Assembly (NCBI RefSeq): GCF_024138165.1
Contig: NZ_CP100000.1
Span: 2,604,001 to 2,668,000, forward strand
DNA: 64,000 bases
Origin: Halorussus vallis
GTDB taxonomy: Archaea; Halobacteriota; Halobacteria; Halobacteriales; Haladaptataceae
Direction: 5' to 3'
Of this stretch, positions 1-8,735 are shown one piece after another. The number at the start of each line of letters is the position of its first letter. Positions within the stretch are counted from its first letter, which is position 1. The notes beneath the pieces are model-generated. The model was not told the DNA's origin and did no database searches. It saw only the letters and a program-made list of their open reading frames with translations. The position numbers were made by a program, and so were the translations under genes.

Positions 1-36
1 ATACGTCTCGTCGCTCCGGTCGACGTCGTCGCTCAC
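1..36 (-). CDS. 5' end of an unidentified gene (truncated by window edge)
   Basis: Only the first 12 codons lie in the window. They start at a GTG whose last bases overlap the TGA of the upstream AI-2E permease gene (GTGA, 4-nt overlap), a typical arrangement for translationally coupled genes. The visible peptide, MSDDVDRSDETY, is acidic. Nothing can be said about function, and the assignment rests only on the overlap and frame. Confidence 0.4.
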   Translation of the reverse strand, partial: MSDDVDRSDETY

Positions 37-1244
37 GAGTCGGTCCCTCCGTCGCGCCGGGACGCGTTTCCGGCCGGACTCTCGTCGCTCGTCACGTCTT
101 CGGGCGCATCGTCGGGTGCGAGGTCACTTGCGTCTGCCGCTTCGTCCGGGGTCGACCCGATGGACTCGGCGGCCTGAATCCGGCGGGTGACGGGCTCGCC
201 GTGGACCAGTTCGGGGACGACGATGCGCGCGAGGTGGACCGCGACGACGACCAACAGCGGGCCGAGGAACAGTCCGTACCAGCCGAACAGCATCGTGCCG
301 CCGACGTAGGCGAACACCATCAGGCCGCCGTGGACGTTCCGGCCCGCGATGTACGGCCGCAGCACCGCCACCGGCAGGAGGTCCAACAGCAGGAAGCAGA
401 CCGCGAAGAAGACCAGCGGGAACCACACCGGACCCCCGCCGTTGACGGCCTGGTAGGCCATGTACGCGCCCACGGGGACGTAGACCACCTTCCCGACCAC
501 GAGCGGAATCAGCGTCGCCACGCCGGTCAGGAGCGCCAACAGCGTCGGGACCGGGACGCCGTCGGAGGCCACCGGCGCCAGCACGTTCAGTCCGTTGTAG
601 ACCACGACGCCCAGGCCGGTCACGACGAAGACGGTCAGGACGTTGCCGACGTACACCTCCCGGAGGTCGTCGTCGACCGCCATCGCGTAGGCGTGGGCGG
701 CCGACCCCTTCGCGCCGAACTGGTCGCGGAACCACGCCGCGATGCGGTGGTCCTCGCGCAGAAGGACGAACGCCAGCAGCATCGACAGCACGAAGTGGGC
801 GAGGCCGGTCGCCACTGCGCTCCCGATCGACACAGCCGTCGAGAGCATCTTCTCGCGGGGCGTCTGGGTCGGTTGCGGGCCGAGGGCCTTCTGGAGGTCC
901 TCGGCCAGCGCGGTCGCTTGTTCGGGGGTGCCGGGGACGAACCGGGCGAACGACGACAGCGGCGCGCCGGTGAACTGACTGAGTTCCTGGAGGCCGACGA
1001 ACGCGGTGTAGCCGACCAGCGCGAACACCGGGAGGGAAACCAGCAGGACGGTCACGTCGGCGGCGACGTCGGAGGAGAACACGCCCCGCAGTCGCCGGTA
1101 GACCGGCCGCATCCCGTAGTAGATGAATATCCCCAGCACGACCGTGCCGACGAACGCCCAGAGGACGAACGCGAACACGCCCACCACCGCGAACGTGAAC
1201 GCCCACCAGGCGAGTCGCTCGCGGTCCTCGGGGAGTACGCTCAT
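33..1244 (-). CDS. AI-2E family (PerM/UPF0118) membrane transporter
   Basis: This 403-residue integral membrane protein belongs to the AI-2E/PerM permease family, whose members include autoinducer-2 exporters and Na+/H+ antiporters; the substrate here is unknown. Several hydrophobic segments appear: two near residues 15-45, one near 60-85, one near 140-160 and a cluster from about 200 to 345. The last ~45 residues form an acidic Asp/Glu/Ser-rich cytoplasmic tail. An ATATTTA box lies about 30 nt before the ATG, so the gene probably has its own leaderless promoter. A second paralogue lies at 45205-46209. Family assignment is from overall pattern and length. Confidence 0.82.
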   Translation of the reverse strand: MSVLPEDRERLAWWAFTFAVVGVFAFVLWAFVGTVVLGIFIYYGMRPVYRRLRGVFSSDVAADVTVLLVSLPVFALVGYTAFVGLQELSQFTGAPLSSFARFVPGTPEQATALAEDLQKALGPQPTQTPREKMLSTAVSIGSAVATGLAHFVLSMLLAFVLLREDHRIAAWFRDQFGAKGSAAHAYAMAVDDDLREVYVGNVLTVFVVTGLGVVVYNGLNVLAPVASDGVPVPTLLALLTGVATLIPLVVGKVVYVPVGAYMAYQAVNGGGPVWFPLVFFAVCFLLLDLLPVAVLRPYIAGRNVHGGLMVFAYVGGTMLFGWYGLFLGPLLVVVAVHLARIVVPELVHGEPVTRRIQAAESIGSTPDEAADASDLAPDDAPEDVTSDESPAGNASRRDGGTDS

Positions 1245-1341
1245 GCGGGGAGATTGGCCGGCCAGCCGTAAATATCGACTCGCCGACGGGCCGTTCGCGA
1301 TGGGTGTCGCAGAAGCGGGAAGCGAACGCGGACGCCGAGCG

Positions 1342-1845
1342 CTACTTCAGTTCTATCTTCCTGACGAAGCCGAGGTTCTTCAGTTCGTTCAACACGTCGC
1401 CGGGGATGTCGGCGTCGGTGACGAGGTAGAGTCGGGGTTCGTCGGTGAACTCCGGGTCCTCGCTGATGGTCTGGCGAATCGAGATGTCGTGTTCGGCGAG
1501 CAGGCCGGTGACGGTGGCGACGATGCCGGGTTCGTCGGCGTCGGCCACGTCGATGGTCAGCACCGTCAGGTCGAGCACGGGCGCCAGGTCCATCAGGCTC
1601 GGAATCGAGGAGATGTTCTGGAAGATGCGCCGCAACTGCTCGTCGGCGAGGATGGCGTCCGTCGTGGAGTCGACCACCCGGCGGTCCACGTCGATTTCGC
1701 GGGCGATCTGGGTGTTGGGAATCTCGATGCCGCCCGAGACGACCCGGCCGTCGTCGTTGACCGAGAAGCCGCGTTCGAGGAGCAGGCGTATGACGGCTTG
1801 CTGGGAGGGGCTTCCCTCGAACTTCTGCATAATCTCGTCGAACAT
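1342..1845 (-). CDS. ACT domain-containing regulator
   Basis: This 167-residue soluble protein has an N-terminal helical part (about 1-75) and a C-terminal ACT domain (about 90-165). The ACT core shows the pattern LTIDVADADEPGIVATVTGL followed by HDISIRQTI. ACT domains bind amino acids and regulate enzymes or transcription. The N-terminal part has HTH-like spacing (IPNTQIAREIDVDRRVV), so ligand-responsive transcription control is plausible but inferred. The gene points the same way as the downstream AI-2E permease, 97 nt away, but that gene has its own TATA-like box. Haloarchaea conserve this protein type. Confidence 0.75.
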   Translation of the reverse strand: MFDEIMQKFEGSPSQQAVIRLLLERGFSVNDDGRVVSGGIEIPNTQIAREIDVDRRVVDSTTDAILADEQLRRIFQNISSIPSLMDLAPVLDLTVLTIDVADADEPGIVATVTGLLAEHDISIRQTISEDPEFTDEPRLYLVTDADIPGDVLNELKNLGFVRKIELK

Positions 1846-2054
1846 CTGTTTGTAGGTGATGGGGTTGGAGGGGGCTTAGTGGTGTTGTCTCTCGGCGCTT
1901 CGCCGGTCGCTGTGAGGCGTATCTGGTTCGCTGAGTGAACGGAGCGGTACGTACCGCGCGGATTCCACGTCGGAAGAAAGACCGTAAGTTGTAGACTATT
2001 CTTGTAGTTGTTCAGGCGGAAGATAACTAACTTATTACAGATTCCAGCGGCCGT

Positions 2055-2519
2055 ATGGCCGAAAACGCGGGGCGCAACTCGAAACGATTCGACGACGAAA
2101 TCCCGACGGCAGACCCGGAGCAGACGCCCCACCGGACAATCGAAGAGTCGGGATGGTGGCGAGCGCATTTCCTCGTCTTGGCAAGCGGACTGTTCGGACT
2201 CACGGCGGGAATCATGTTGCTGGTACTAGTCGCATCCTCGTCGTTCGGTTCGCCGCTTTACTGGACGAGCGCGAATCTCTTCGGGTACGTTATCGTGGGT
2301 TCACTGCTGGTGTTCCTCGGGAGCACTCTCGCGGCGTTCTACGGCTATTACGTCGAGGCGAAAATCCTCAAACAGTCGAACGCCGAGTGGCAGCCGTACT
2401 GGTGGCTCTACGTTATCGCGACGCCGCTCTGCTCGATCTTCGTCACCTCCGTCATCTATCTGTTCCAGCGCGAACGACACGTCGGGATTCGATGGGAACA
2501 GTTGGCCATCTGGCGCTGA
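2055..2519 (+). CDS. hypothetical membrane protein, three TM segments
   Basis: This 154-residue protein has a polar acidic N-terminus (1-33) and three hydrophobic segments at about 36-62, 75-100 and 120-142. It ends in a short basic, tryptophan-containing tail. I recognise no family motif. A CTTATTA box lies about 25 nt before the ATG, which supports this start and a nearly leaderless mRNA. It is transcribed away from the ACT-domain gene across about 210 nt of spacer, in which I see nothing else. Confidence 0.6.
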   Translation: MAENAGRNSKRFDDEIPTADPEQTPHRTIEESGWWRAHFLVLASGLFGLTAGIMLLVLVASSSFGSPLYWTSANLFGYVIVGSLLVFLGSTLAAFYGYYVEAKILKQSNAEWQPYWWLYVIATPLCSIFVTSVIYLFQRERHVGIRWEQLAIWR

Positions 2520-2769
2520 GTATCTCTCCCGTGCCCGTTAGCGGATACGATTCTCCCAAATCGGTCACGACGTGAGTCAGCGACGGGTTCCACCACGTAC
2601 TTACCCCCACTGGCAGTTCAGTCTCGGATGCTGTTCTGAACGAAGCAATCGTAGTACCGGCTATTGTTCCGGGACCGACGACGGCTGTACCCGCATCCCA
2701 CCTCACGTGCCGAGAATCACTCCCACGGCGGGAGTAGTTTGATTTAGCTGCGACGAGTCGTCTACCCCG

Positions 2770-4089
2770 ATGTTCCCCGCCCGGTCAGACGTCGTCGACC
2801 TGGAGACGGGTCCCCGAGTCGTCTCCCTCTTCCCGATAGCGTTCGGCGACGACTGCGGGGCGACGGTTTCCGTCGAGTGGGTCGCCACCGCGACGCCCGA
2901 ACGCCCGGCCGAACTCCGCGCGACGCTGACGAACCGCAACGAGTTCCGCGCGAAGTTCCGGACGCGCTCGCTTCCGCCGTTCCACGGAGTCTGTAGCTCT
3001 CGGCTCCGAGAGCGCGCGGGTGCGTCGGCGACGGTGTATCTCGCACCGACGGCGGACCACCCGCTCGTCGACGAGCGGACGAGCTACGAACGCGGCGACG
3101 ACGGATACTGGCACGCGGCCGAAGTCCCCCCGGAACAGCCGGCGTCGCTCTGGCTCGACCCCGAGGAGTCGATTACCGGCGAGTACCACCTGCTGTGTCA
3201 CGCCGACACCGAGGGGTTCCCGACGGGGCGGTACCGATTCGGCGGTTCGGACGGCGGGTTCTCGATTTCGGTCTGGGACGCCGACGCGCCCGGTCCCGCC
3301 GAGGGGTCGGCGTTCGAGGGGGTCGCGCTCCCGCCGCTCCCGCGCGACGCGGGGACGGCGTGGCATCACGAGGCCGACGCGACGACCGAGACGTATCTCC
3401 GACCGACCGTGGAGGAGGCCGTGATACCGGGTCGCCTGGACTTCGAGTTGGTCAACCGCTCGCACGACCAGGTCGAGGGTAATCCGCTGGAGTGGCACCT
3501 GTATAAACTCCGCGGCGGCGAGTGGTATCGCATCGCGCCGCCCGAGACGCCGCAGCCGCTGAGTCACCTCTCTCCCGGCGACACGAAACCCTACACACTC
3601 CGGGTCTTCCGCGGCGACCCGGTCCCGTGCGACCGAGGGTACGACGTGGGGCACCTGGGCGGCGGTCGGTACGCGTTGGAAGTCGGGACGTGGGGGAGCG
3701 CCGTCCGCGCGGTCGCGTTCGACCTGCTCGGCGACCCCGTCGAGGTGACGCCCGGCGATGCGCTCACCGCCGTCGAGCGGGACGGCGACTCGCTCCTGGC
3801 GACCGCGGAACGCGGCGACGCGGGCGGCGAGCACAGTCGCCTCGCCAAGTACACGCTCGCCCGCGTGGACAGCGTCCCCGCGGATGCCGACCCGCAGCGC
3901 CTCGTCGCCGAGCAGGTGCTCCGCCGGGACCAGTTGCGCGACGCGCTGGGGCTACTCGACCGGTACGACGCGCGCTCGGTGACGATAGCGGAGTACGACT
4001 CGACTCGTCCGCCCTTCGGCTTCCGCGAATCCGGGTTCGTCGAGTACCGCGGCGACGTGTACGAGATTACCACCGAGGCCGAGGAGTGA
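2770..4089 (+). CDS. hypothetical protein, beta-rich
   Basis: This 439-residue soluble-looking protein has no signal peptide or TM segment. Its sequence alternates short hydrophobic strands with acidic turns (for example GEYHLLCH and GRYRFGG near 135-160), suggesting two or more immunoglobulin-like beta-sandwich modules. A comparable pattern recurs near 300-325 (GGGRYALEVGTWG). I do not recognise a named family. A TTTGATTTA box about 30 nt before the ATG supports the start. It stands alone between spacers. Function unknown. Confidence 0.6.
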   Translation: MFPARSDVVDLETGPRVVSLFPIAFGDDCGATVSVEWVATATPERPAELRATLTNRNEFRAKFRTRSLPPFHGVCSSRLRERAGASATVYLAPTADHPLVDERTSYERGDDGYWHAAEVPPEQPASLWLDPEESITGEYHLLCHADTEGFPTGRYRFGGSDGGFSISVWDADAPGPAEGSAFEGVALPPLPRDAGTAWHHEADATTETYLRPTVEEAVIPGRLDFELVNRSHDQVEGNPLEWHLYKLRGGEWYRIAPPETPQPLSHLSPGDTKPYTLRVFRGDPVPCDRGYDVGHLGGGRYALEVGTWGSAVRAVAFDLLGDPVEVTPGDALTAVERDGDSLLATAERGDAGGEHSRLAKYTLARVDSVPADADPQRLVAEQVLRRDQLRDALGLLDRYDARSVTIAEYDSTRPPFGFRESGFVEYRGDVYEITTEAEE

Positions 4090-4176
4090 GCTTCCGCTTC
4101 TCCGGTTTCAAGTGCGTCCGAATCGTTCGGCTACTTCTCCGGCGAACGCTCGATACCGAACTACCGTTTCGGGCGG

Positions 4177-4764
4177 CTACAACTGCCCCTTCGTACTCGC
4201 CACGTCGCCGCGCCGCTCGTCGATTCTCGTCGCGTCGTCGAGCGCCCGCGCCGCCGACTTGAACATCGCCTCTATCTCGTGGTGGGCGTTCTCCCCGCGA
4301 ACGCTCACGTGGAGCGTCAGTCCCGCGTTCGTCGCCAGCGAGCGGAAGAAGTGCTTCGCCATGTGACTGGTCATCCCGCCCACCGTCGCCTGCGAGAACT
4401 CGCCGTCGAACTCGAAGAGGGGTCGCCCGCTCACGTCCACGACGACCGAGGCCACCGCCTCGTCCAGCGGGACCTTCCGGTCGGCGAAGCGCTCGATGCC
4501 GCGCTTGTCGCCCAGCGCCTCGTCGAACGCCCGGCCGAGCGCGATGGCCACGTCCTCGACGGTGTGGTGGTCGTCGATGTCGAGGTCGCCGTCACAGCGC
4601 ACCGTCAGGTCGAACAGGCCGTGCTTGGCGAAACTCTCCAGCATGTGGTCGAAGAAGCCCACGCCCGTCTCGACCGTCGACTCGCCGTCGCCGTCGACGT
4701 CCAGCGTCACTTCGATGTCGGTCTCCGCCGTCTCGCGCGCGACGGCGGCCGTGCGGTCTGCCAT
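4177..4764 (-). CDS. hisB: imidazoleglycerol-phosphate dehydratase HisB
   Basis: HisB dehydrates imidazole glycerol phosphate to imidazole acetol phosphate in histidine biosynthesis. The 195-residue length is that of the monofunctional enzyme without a phosphatase domain. Both repeats of the fold carry the metal-binding histidine clusters: [13 protein letters not shown] and [10 protein letters not shown] in the first half, [10 protein letters not shown] and ENAHHEIEA in the second. The gene lies 78 nt downstream of hisA on the same strand and is probably co-transcribed with it. Confidence 0.95.
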   Translation of the reverse strand: MADRTAAVARETAETDIEVTLDVDGDGESTVETGVGFFDHMLESFAKHGLFDLTVRCDGDLDIDDHHTVEDVAIALGRAFDEALGDKRGIERFADRKVPLDEAVASVVVDVSGRPLFEFDGEFSQATVGGMTSHMAKHFFRSLATNAGLTLHVSVRGENAHHEIEAMFKSAARALDDATRIDERRGDVASTKGQL

Positions 4765-4842
4765 GTGCCAGCATTAGGCCGGAGGACTATGGACGTTGCC
4801 CTCCGCGCTCGCCTCGGAGGTTCGCCCGCCGGTTTCCTTAGC

Positions 4843-5565
4843 TCAGGCCGCCATCGCGTCTTCGAGCGTGAACTCCCCCTCGTAGAGCGCGGTGCCGACG
4901 ACCACCGCGGCCGCGCCGGCCTCCCGGAGCGCCCGCACGTCGTCCAGCGTCGCGACGCCGCCCGAGGCGATTACCGGGATGTCGACCGCCTCGACCACCT
5001 CTCGCACGCGGTCCGTCTGGACGCCCTCTAACTTGCCCTCGACGTCCACGTCGGTGAACAGGATGGCGCCCGCGCCCAGGTCCTCGTAGCGCGCCGCCGC
5101 CTCCGCGGGGTCGAGGCCGGTCCCCTCGGTCCACCCGGCGACGACGACCTCGCCGTCCTTCGCGTCGAGACTCACGGTGACGGCGCCGGGATGGGACTCC
5201 GAGATTTCGGCGACGAGGTCGGGGTCCTCGACCGCGGCGGTGCCGAGGATGACGCGATCGACGCCCCGCTCCAGCAGGTCTATCGCGTCCTCCGCGGTCC
5301 GGATGCCCCCGCCGAGTTGCACGTCCACGGAGACGGCGTCGAGGATGCGCTCGACCGCGTCGGCGTTCGCTCGCTCGCCCTCGAACGCGCCGTCGAGGTC
5401 GACGAGGTGGAGCGTCTCTGCGCCCCGTTCGACCCACTGCTCGGCCGCTTCCACGGGGTCGCCGTAGGTCTTCTCGGTGCCGCGCTCGCCCTGGACCAAC
5501 TGGACGACCTCGCCGTCCTGCATGTCCACCGCCGGAATCACCTCGAACTCGGGGAAGGCAGTCAT
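4843..5565 (-). CDS. hisA: ProFAR isomerase HisA
   Basis: HisA is a 240-residue (beta/alpha)8 barrel that isomerises ProFAR to PRFAR in histidine biosynthesis. The first catalytic aspartate lies in IPAVDMQDG (Asp14) and the second in VSLDAKDGEV (about residue 133). Phosphate-binding glycines lie in LGGGIRTAEDA and near ASGGVATLDDV. Length is normal. It is followed at 78 nt by hisB, giving a small hisA-hisB cluster apart from the other his genes. Its upstream side faces a repeat-rich spacer of about 650 nt. Confidence 0.95.
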   Translation of the reverse strand: MTAFPEFEVIPAVDMQDGEVVQLVQGERGTEKTYGDPVEAAEQWVERGAETLHLVDLDGAFEGERANADAVERILDAVSVDVQLGGGIRTAEDAIDLLERGVDRVILGTAAVEDPDLVAEISESHPGAVTVSLDAKDGEVVVAGWTEGTGLDPAEAAARYEDLGAGAILFTDVDVEGKLEGVQTDRVREVVEAVDIPVIASGGVATLDDVRALREAGAAAVVVGTALYEGEFTLEDAMAA

Positions 5566-5724
5566 TGTCCGGTGGTATGTGTGGCGGGCGTTAAACGCTG
5601 ACTCTTCCGGCGATAGTGCGTGGTCGGGGACGAGGGGTGGGCGGATGATATCTGATGGGGCAAGATGTGGGTGAGCGTGTACGAAACTGGAGTGTCGAAG
5701 CAGCTAGCTACTCCCGATGACTAT

Positions 5725-5979
5725 GAGTAACCGCAGCCACATACCTCCCCAGCCGATTCCCTCGTTCGCTGGCGCTCACTCGGTCATCCCTCGCACGAAC
5801 GCGGCGCTCCGCGCCGCGTTTTCGCGCGCCGTAACCTGGGTCAGCTTCGCGCACTCTCACGTCTGGCGTGGCGCGTGCGGTCGCGGCCTCGTGCCGCGAC
5901 CAATCCGCGCGAGGGATGAGCGAACGCAGTGAGCGAATCGGCTGGGGAGGCGTGTGGCTGTGGCGGTGCGGTTATTCAT
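5725..5979. repeat. interspersed repeat family A, copy 1 (inverted-repeat element)
   Basis: This is the core of a 650-nt gene-free spacer (5566-6219). The ends are inverted: 16 nt at 5744-5759 (CCTCCCCAGCCGATTC) match the reverse complement of 5935-5950 exactly, and 11 nt at 5784-5794 match 5909-5919. Inside is a perfect 10-bp hairpin at 5798-5820 (AACGCGGCGC stem). The same blocks recur at 37541 and 57232 with different hairpin sequences at the same place. No coding pattern is convincing. The left part of the spacer (5566-5724) shows nothing recognisable. Confidence 0.75.
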
Positions 5980-5984
5980 TTGTA

Positions 5985-6092
5985 TCGTGCGAGCAGAACG
6001 CTTCACTCACCAAGCATACCCTTCGACGGAGTGCGAGCAGGACGCCTCACTCACCCAAAATTCTCCTTCGAGGGAGTGCGAGTAGAACGCTT
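5985..6092. repeat. family D short spaced repeats, three units
   Basis: Three copies of a motif close to TGCGAGCAGGACGCTTC start near 5988, 6032 and 6077, so the period is 44-45 bp. About 28 bp of dissimilar sequence separates them. The array directly abuts the right end of family A copy 1. A four-unit array with the same motif, reversed, abuts another A copy at 37379-37540. The repeats are too short and imperfect for CRISPR and no cas genes are present. Confidence 0.65.
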
Positions 6093-6219
6093 CGCGTCGT
6101 TCGTCTCCGGCTGTGGCTTTACGTCGCTCACTTCCAGGTCGTCACTTCCCGTCGTTCGATTCCTCCAATATCGCCGAGTCCCGACGTTTCAAGCCCCCGG
6201 CCCGCGAACCGGCCCACAC

Positions 6220-6858
6220 ATGACGCTGGTCGCGTTCGACTTCGACGGGACGCTCTCGGACTCGGAGATGACGGTCCTGCTCGGCGAGCGGATGGGAGTC
6301 GCCGACGAGATGGCCGACATCACCGAGCGAGCGATGAACGACGAGATTAGCTACGCCAAGAGCCTCCGCGACCGGGCGGCCCTGCTGAAGGGCCTCTCGG
6401 AGGAGGACGCCGAGGCGGCCTTCGACGACGTCTACCTCCGGACCGACGCCGGGACGCTCATCCGGGAACTCAACGAGGCGGGCGTGACCACCGCCGTCCT
6501 CACCGGCGGGTTCGAACGCGGCGTCGAGAAGGCGCTGGCGCGCGAGGGCGTCTCGGTCGACACCATCGTCGCCAACCGTCTGCCCATCGTAGACGGCGAA
6601 CTCACCGGCGAGGTCGAGGGGCCGCTCATCGAGGGCACCAAGGACGACGCGCTCGAACGCCTCGCGGCCGAGCGCGAGATAGACATCCGCGACACCGTCG
6701 CGGTCGGCGACGGCGCCAACGACCTCCCGATGCTCGAGATTGCCGGCCAGGCCATCGGCTTCGTCCCCAAGCCCGCGGTCCGGCCCGCCTGCGACCTGAC
6801 GGTTTCGACGATGGAGGAACTCAAGGACGTGTTCGAGGAGGACGGCCTGTTCGACTGA
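6220..6858 (+). CDS. serB: phosphoserine phosphatase SerB (HAD family)
   Basis: This 212-residue HAD-superfamily phosphatase probably converts phosphoserine to serine, the last step of serine synthesis. The catalytic loop FDFDGTLSDSE (Asp7, Asp9) is at the extreme N-terminus. The conserved lysine is near the GTKDDALE stretch (about 143-150) and the Mg2+ loop GDGANDLPML near 165-175. The reading frame is open upstream through repeat sequence, but the family always begins just before the DxDGT motif, so the ATG at 6220 is chosen. Related small HAD phosphatases cannot be fully excluded. Confidence 0.88.
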   Translation: MTLVAFDFDGTLSDSEMTVLLGERMGVADEMADITERAMNDEISYAKSLRDRAALLKGLSEEDAEAAFDDVYLRTDAGTLIRELNEAGVTTAVLTGGFERGVEKALAREGVSVDTIVANRLPIVDGELTGEVEGPLIEGTKDDALERLAAEREIDIRDTVAVGDGANDLPMLEIAGQAIGFVPKPAVRPACDLTVSTMEELKDVFEEDGLFD

Positions 6859-6888
6859 GGCGGCGCTCGTACGGAACCTATTCAGCGG

Positions 6889-7293
6889 TCAATCGGTCTG
6901 CAGTTCGGCCGTAATCCACTTCGAATCCGGGAACGCTTCTCGAATCAGTTTCACCCTCGATTTCCCGACCGTCTCTGGAGAGGAATCGCTGGACGCTCCG
7001 ACGAACAGTGCGACCGTCTTGTCGGGCACTCCTTTCGGTATCACGAATTTCTCTTCGGTGGCCTGTACGTATTTACCGACGTCGATCTCCCATCGAAGGT
7101 GCGCCACGCTTTCGCCTTCGCCGTTCTTCTCGATGTGAACCGTCGCCACGAACTCCCCGTCGGAAAGATGATACGTTCGCGCCGAGGTTATCGAAAAGTC
7201 CGGCTTTGCCGAGTTCGATCGAAGCGCCTGACAGCCCGTGAGAAGCGTGACGATAGCTGCCGTTCCAGCGGAGACGAACACGCGGCGATTCAT
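6889..7293 (-). CDS. small predicted lipoprotein
   Basis: This 134-residue protein has an N-terminal signal with a lipobox (LLTGC, Cys about 21), predicting export and lipid anchoring. The mature part is beta-rich (FVATVHIEKNGEGESVAHLRW) and resembles a small immunoglobulin-like domain, but I recognise no named family. The Arg pair near the N-terminus (MNRRVFVSAG) suits a Tat signal. It is convergent with serB, 30 nt apart. Function unknown. Confidence 0.65.
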   Translation of the reverse strand: MNRRVFVSAGTAAIVTLLTGCQALRSNSAKPDFSITSARTYHLSDGEFVATVHIEKNGEGESVAHLRWEIDVGKYVQATEEKFVIPKGVPDKTVALFVGASSDSSPETVGKSRVKLIREAFPDSKWITAELQTD

Positions 7294-7478
7294 GAGAATC
7301 GCAACTCCATCTCCGATATGAATTTTCCGATGTGAACGACGGAAAAGTCCCCGAGAAGACAGACACGACCGCCACCGAATTTAGATCAAGTCCGGAATAA
7401 TGGCGTATCGAGCGCTGTCCTACTACTTCTCGCCAACTTTATCTTCTCGGGAGGTCTATAGATGTGCGGTAATCCACA

Positions 7479-7949
7479 ATGGCTCGATACGACCCATTCG
7501 AGGAGATGGACCGCATGTTCGAACAGATGCGAACCCGGATGTGGAACGTCGGCGGGCCGTTCGACGGCCTCGACGTACGCACTCGCGGACGCGGTGACGC
7601 GAACCTCGACCTGACCGAGCGCGAGGGCGAGTACGTCCTCGTCGCCGACCTGCCGGGGTTCGAGAAGGAGGAGATCGACCTCACCTTCGACGACGGCACG
7701 CTGACCATCGCTGCCGAACACGAGGTCCGCGACGCCGAGGAGATGACGGGCGAGACGGGCGAAGTCGCCAACGTCGGCTTCGCCCGCTCGCGCAAGGTCG
7801 CCGAGAGCGTGACCGTCCCCGAGGAGATCGAGGAGGACGAGATCACCGCCTCGTACCGCAACGGCGTCCTCGAAGTCCACCTGCCCCTCGTGGCCCGGGA
7901 TGAGGACGACGAGGCCGACTCCGGCACGAAGATCGGCATCGAGGACTGA
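7479..7949 (+). CDS. Hsp20/alpha-crystallin small heat-shock protein
   Basis: This 156-residue cytoplasmic ATP-independent chaperone holds unfolding proteins. The alpha-crystallin domain covers about residues 35-130, with EYVLVADLPGFEKEEIDL at its start and the conserved YRNGVLEVHLP near 126-137. The N-terminus (MARYDPFEEMDRMFEQM) is typical of archaeal Hsp20. A TTTATC box at 7438-7443 is a plausible TATA element giving a leader of about a dozen bases. A T5 run at 7968-7972 after the stop could serve termination. Confidence 0.92.
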   Translation: MARYDPFEEMDRMFEQMRTRMWNVGGPFDGLDVRTRGRGDANLDLTEREGEYVLVADLPGFEKEEIDLTFDDGTLTIAAEHEVRDAEEMTGETGEVANVGFARSRKVAESVTVPEEIEEDEITASYRNGVLEVHLPLVARDEDDEADSGTKIGIED

Positions 7950-7967
7950 TCTCGACCCAGCGACGAG

Positions 7968-7972
7968 TTTTT
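7968..7972 (+). terminator. possible T-run terminator after the hsp20 gene
   Basis: Five thymidines occur 19-23 nt after the Hsp20 stop codon in otherwise G+C-rich sequence. Archaeal termination often relies on short T-runs without a hairpin. The run is short, so the call is weak. Confidence 0.3.
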
Positions 7973-8038
7973 CTGACGGCGGTAGAACGGACGTGCTCCC
8001 CGAAAATTACTTCGCCGACGCTTTCGAACGAATCGTCG

Positions 8039-8479
8039 ATGCCCTCCACTTTCTCCCGACGGACGTTCCTCCGCGCCGGTAGTGGAGCGGTCGCCGCTAC
8101 CCTCGCGGGCTGTTCCGCCTCCCGCCGGCCGGGGTCGGTCGACCTCTCCGTCGTCAACTTGACGGACCAACTCCGCACCGTCACGGTCGCCGTTCACCGC
8201 CAGCGGGGCAAACGAATCTGGAGGCAACGAGTCGATCTGCCCGCCCGCGAACCGAACGACGGGTATCGCGTCGAGACGACGAACGCGCTACGAAACGTCG
8301 GAGCGGACCAGAAATACAGCGTTCGGGTCTCGGTCGACGGAACGAACGCGACCGCCCGTGAGACGCTCTCCATCACGTGCGCCGACGAGGACGGAAAGAC
8401 GGACGCGGTCGTCGTTCGCGTCCTCGCGAACGGTTCCGGGTCGGTCGTTCCGGAGATCGACGTTCAGTCTTGCGGATAG
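8039..8479 (+). CDS. Tat-exported lipoprotein, hypothetical
   Basis: This 146-residue protein begins with a twin-arginine signal (SRRTFLRAG) followed by a lipobox (LAGC, Cys about 24). It should be exported folded and lipid-anchored at the cell surface. The mature part is beta-rich, with VDLSVVNLTDQLRTVTVAV resembling a small Ig-like domain. I recognise no specific family. The gene follows hsp20 by about 90 nt. Confidence 0.7.
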   Translation: MPSTFSRRTFLRAGSGAVAATLAGCSASRRPGSVDLSVVNLTDQLRTVTVAVHRQRGKRIWRQRVDLPAREPNDGYRVETTNALRNVGADQKYSVRVSVDGTNATARETLSITCADEDGKTDAVVVRVLANGSGSVVPEIDVQSCG

Positions 8480-8735
8480 TCCGTGGCCCCTGCGGAAATC
8501 GAGGAGAACGGACCGTGATTTTCTCGGACGGTTCGGAGGCGACCGTTGGCGTCCGAACCCACGCTTCGATGGCGTACCGCCATCCCGCACAGGTCGACCT
8601 GCACGGCGCCGTCCGTTCGAGCGGGAAGTTCCGCTCTGCGAGCGGCTTGCCATCAGCTATCACGGATCGCCGGTCGTCTCGTCCCTCCCCGTCGCCGTCC
8701 CACGACTAATGTGTCTTGCCGCCGAGAACGGTACC

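Noticed and set aside
2452-2706. 84-residue minus-strand frame in the spacer before the beta-rich gene
   Set aside because: It overlaps the end of a supported gene and has no recognisable family; a pseudogene fragment is possible but unproven.
5929-6219. N-terminal extension of serB through the D repeats
   Set aside because: The extension reads repeat sequence; the HAD motif must lie near the N-terminus, so the start is at 6220.
8373-8663. 96-residue minus-strand frame between the lipoprotein and PsiE-like genes
   Set aside because: It overlaps the lipoprotein gene, and the Arg/Pro-rich composition is typical of a shadow frame.
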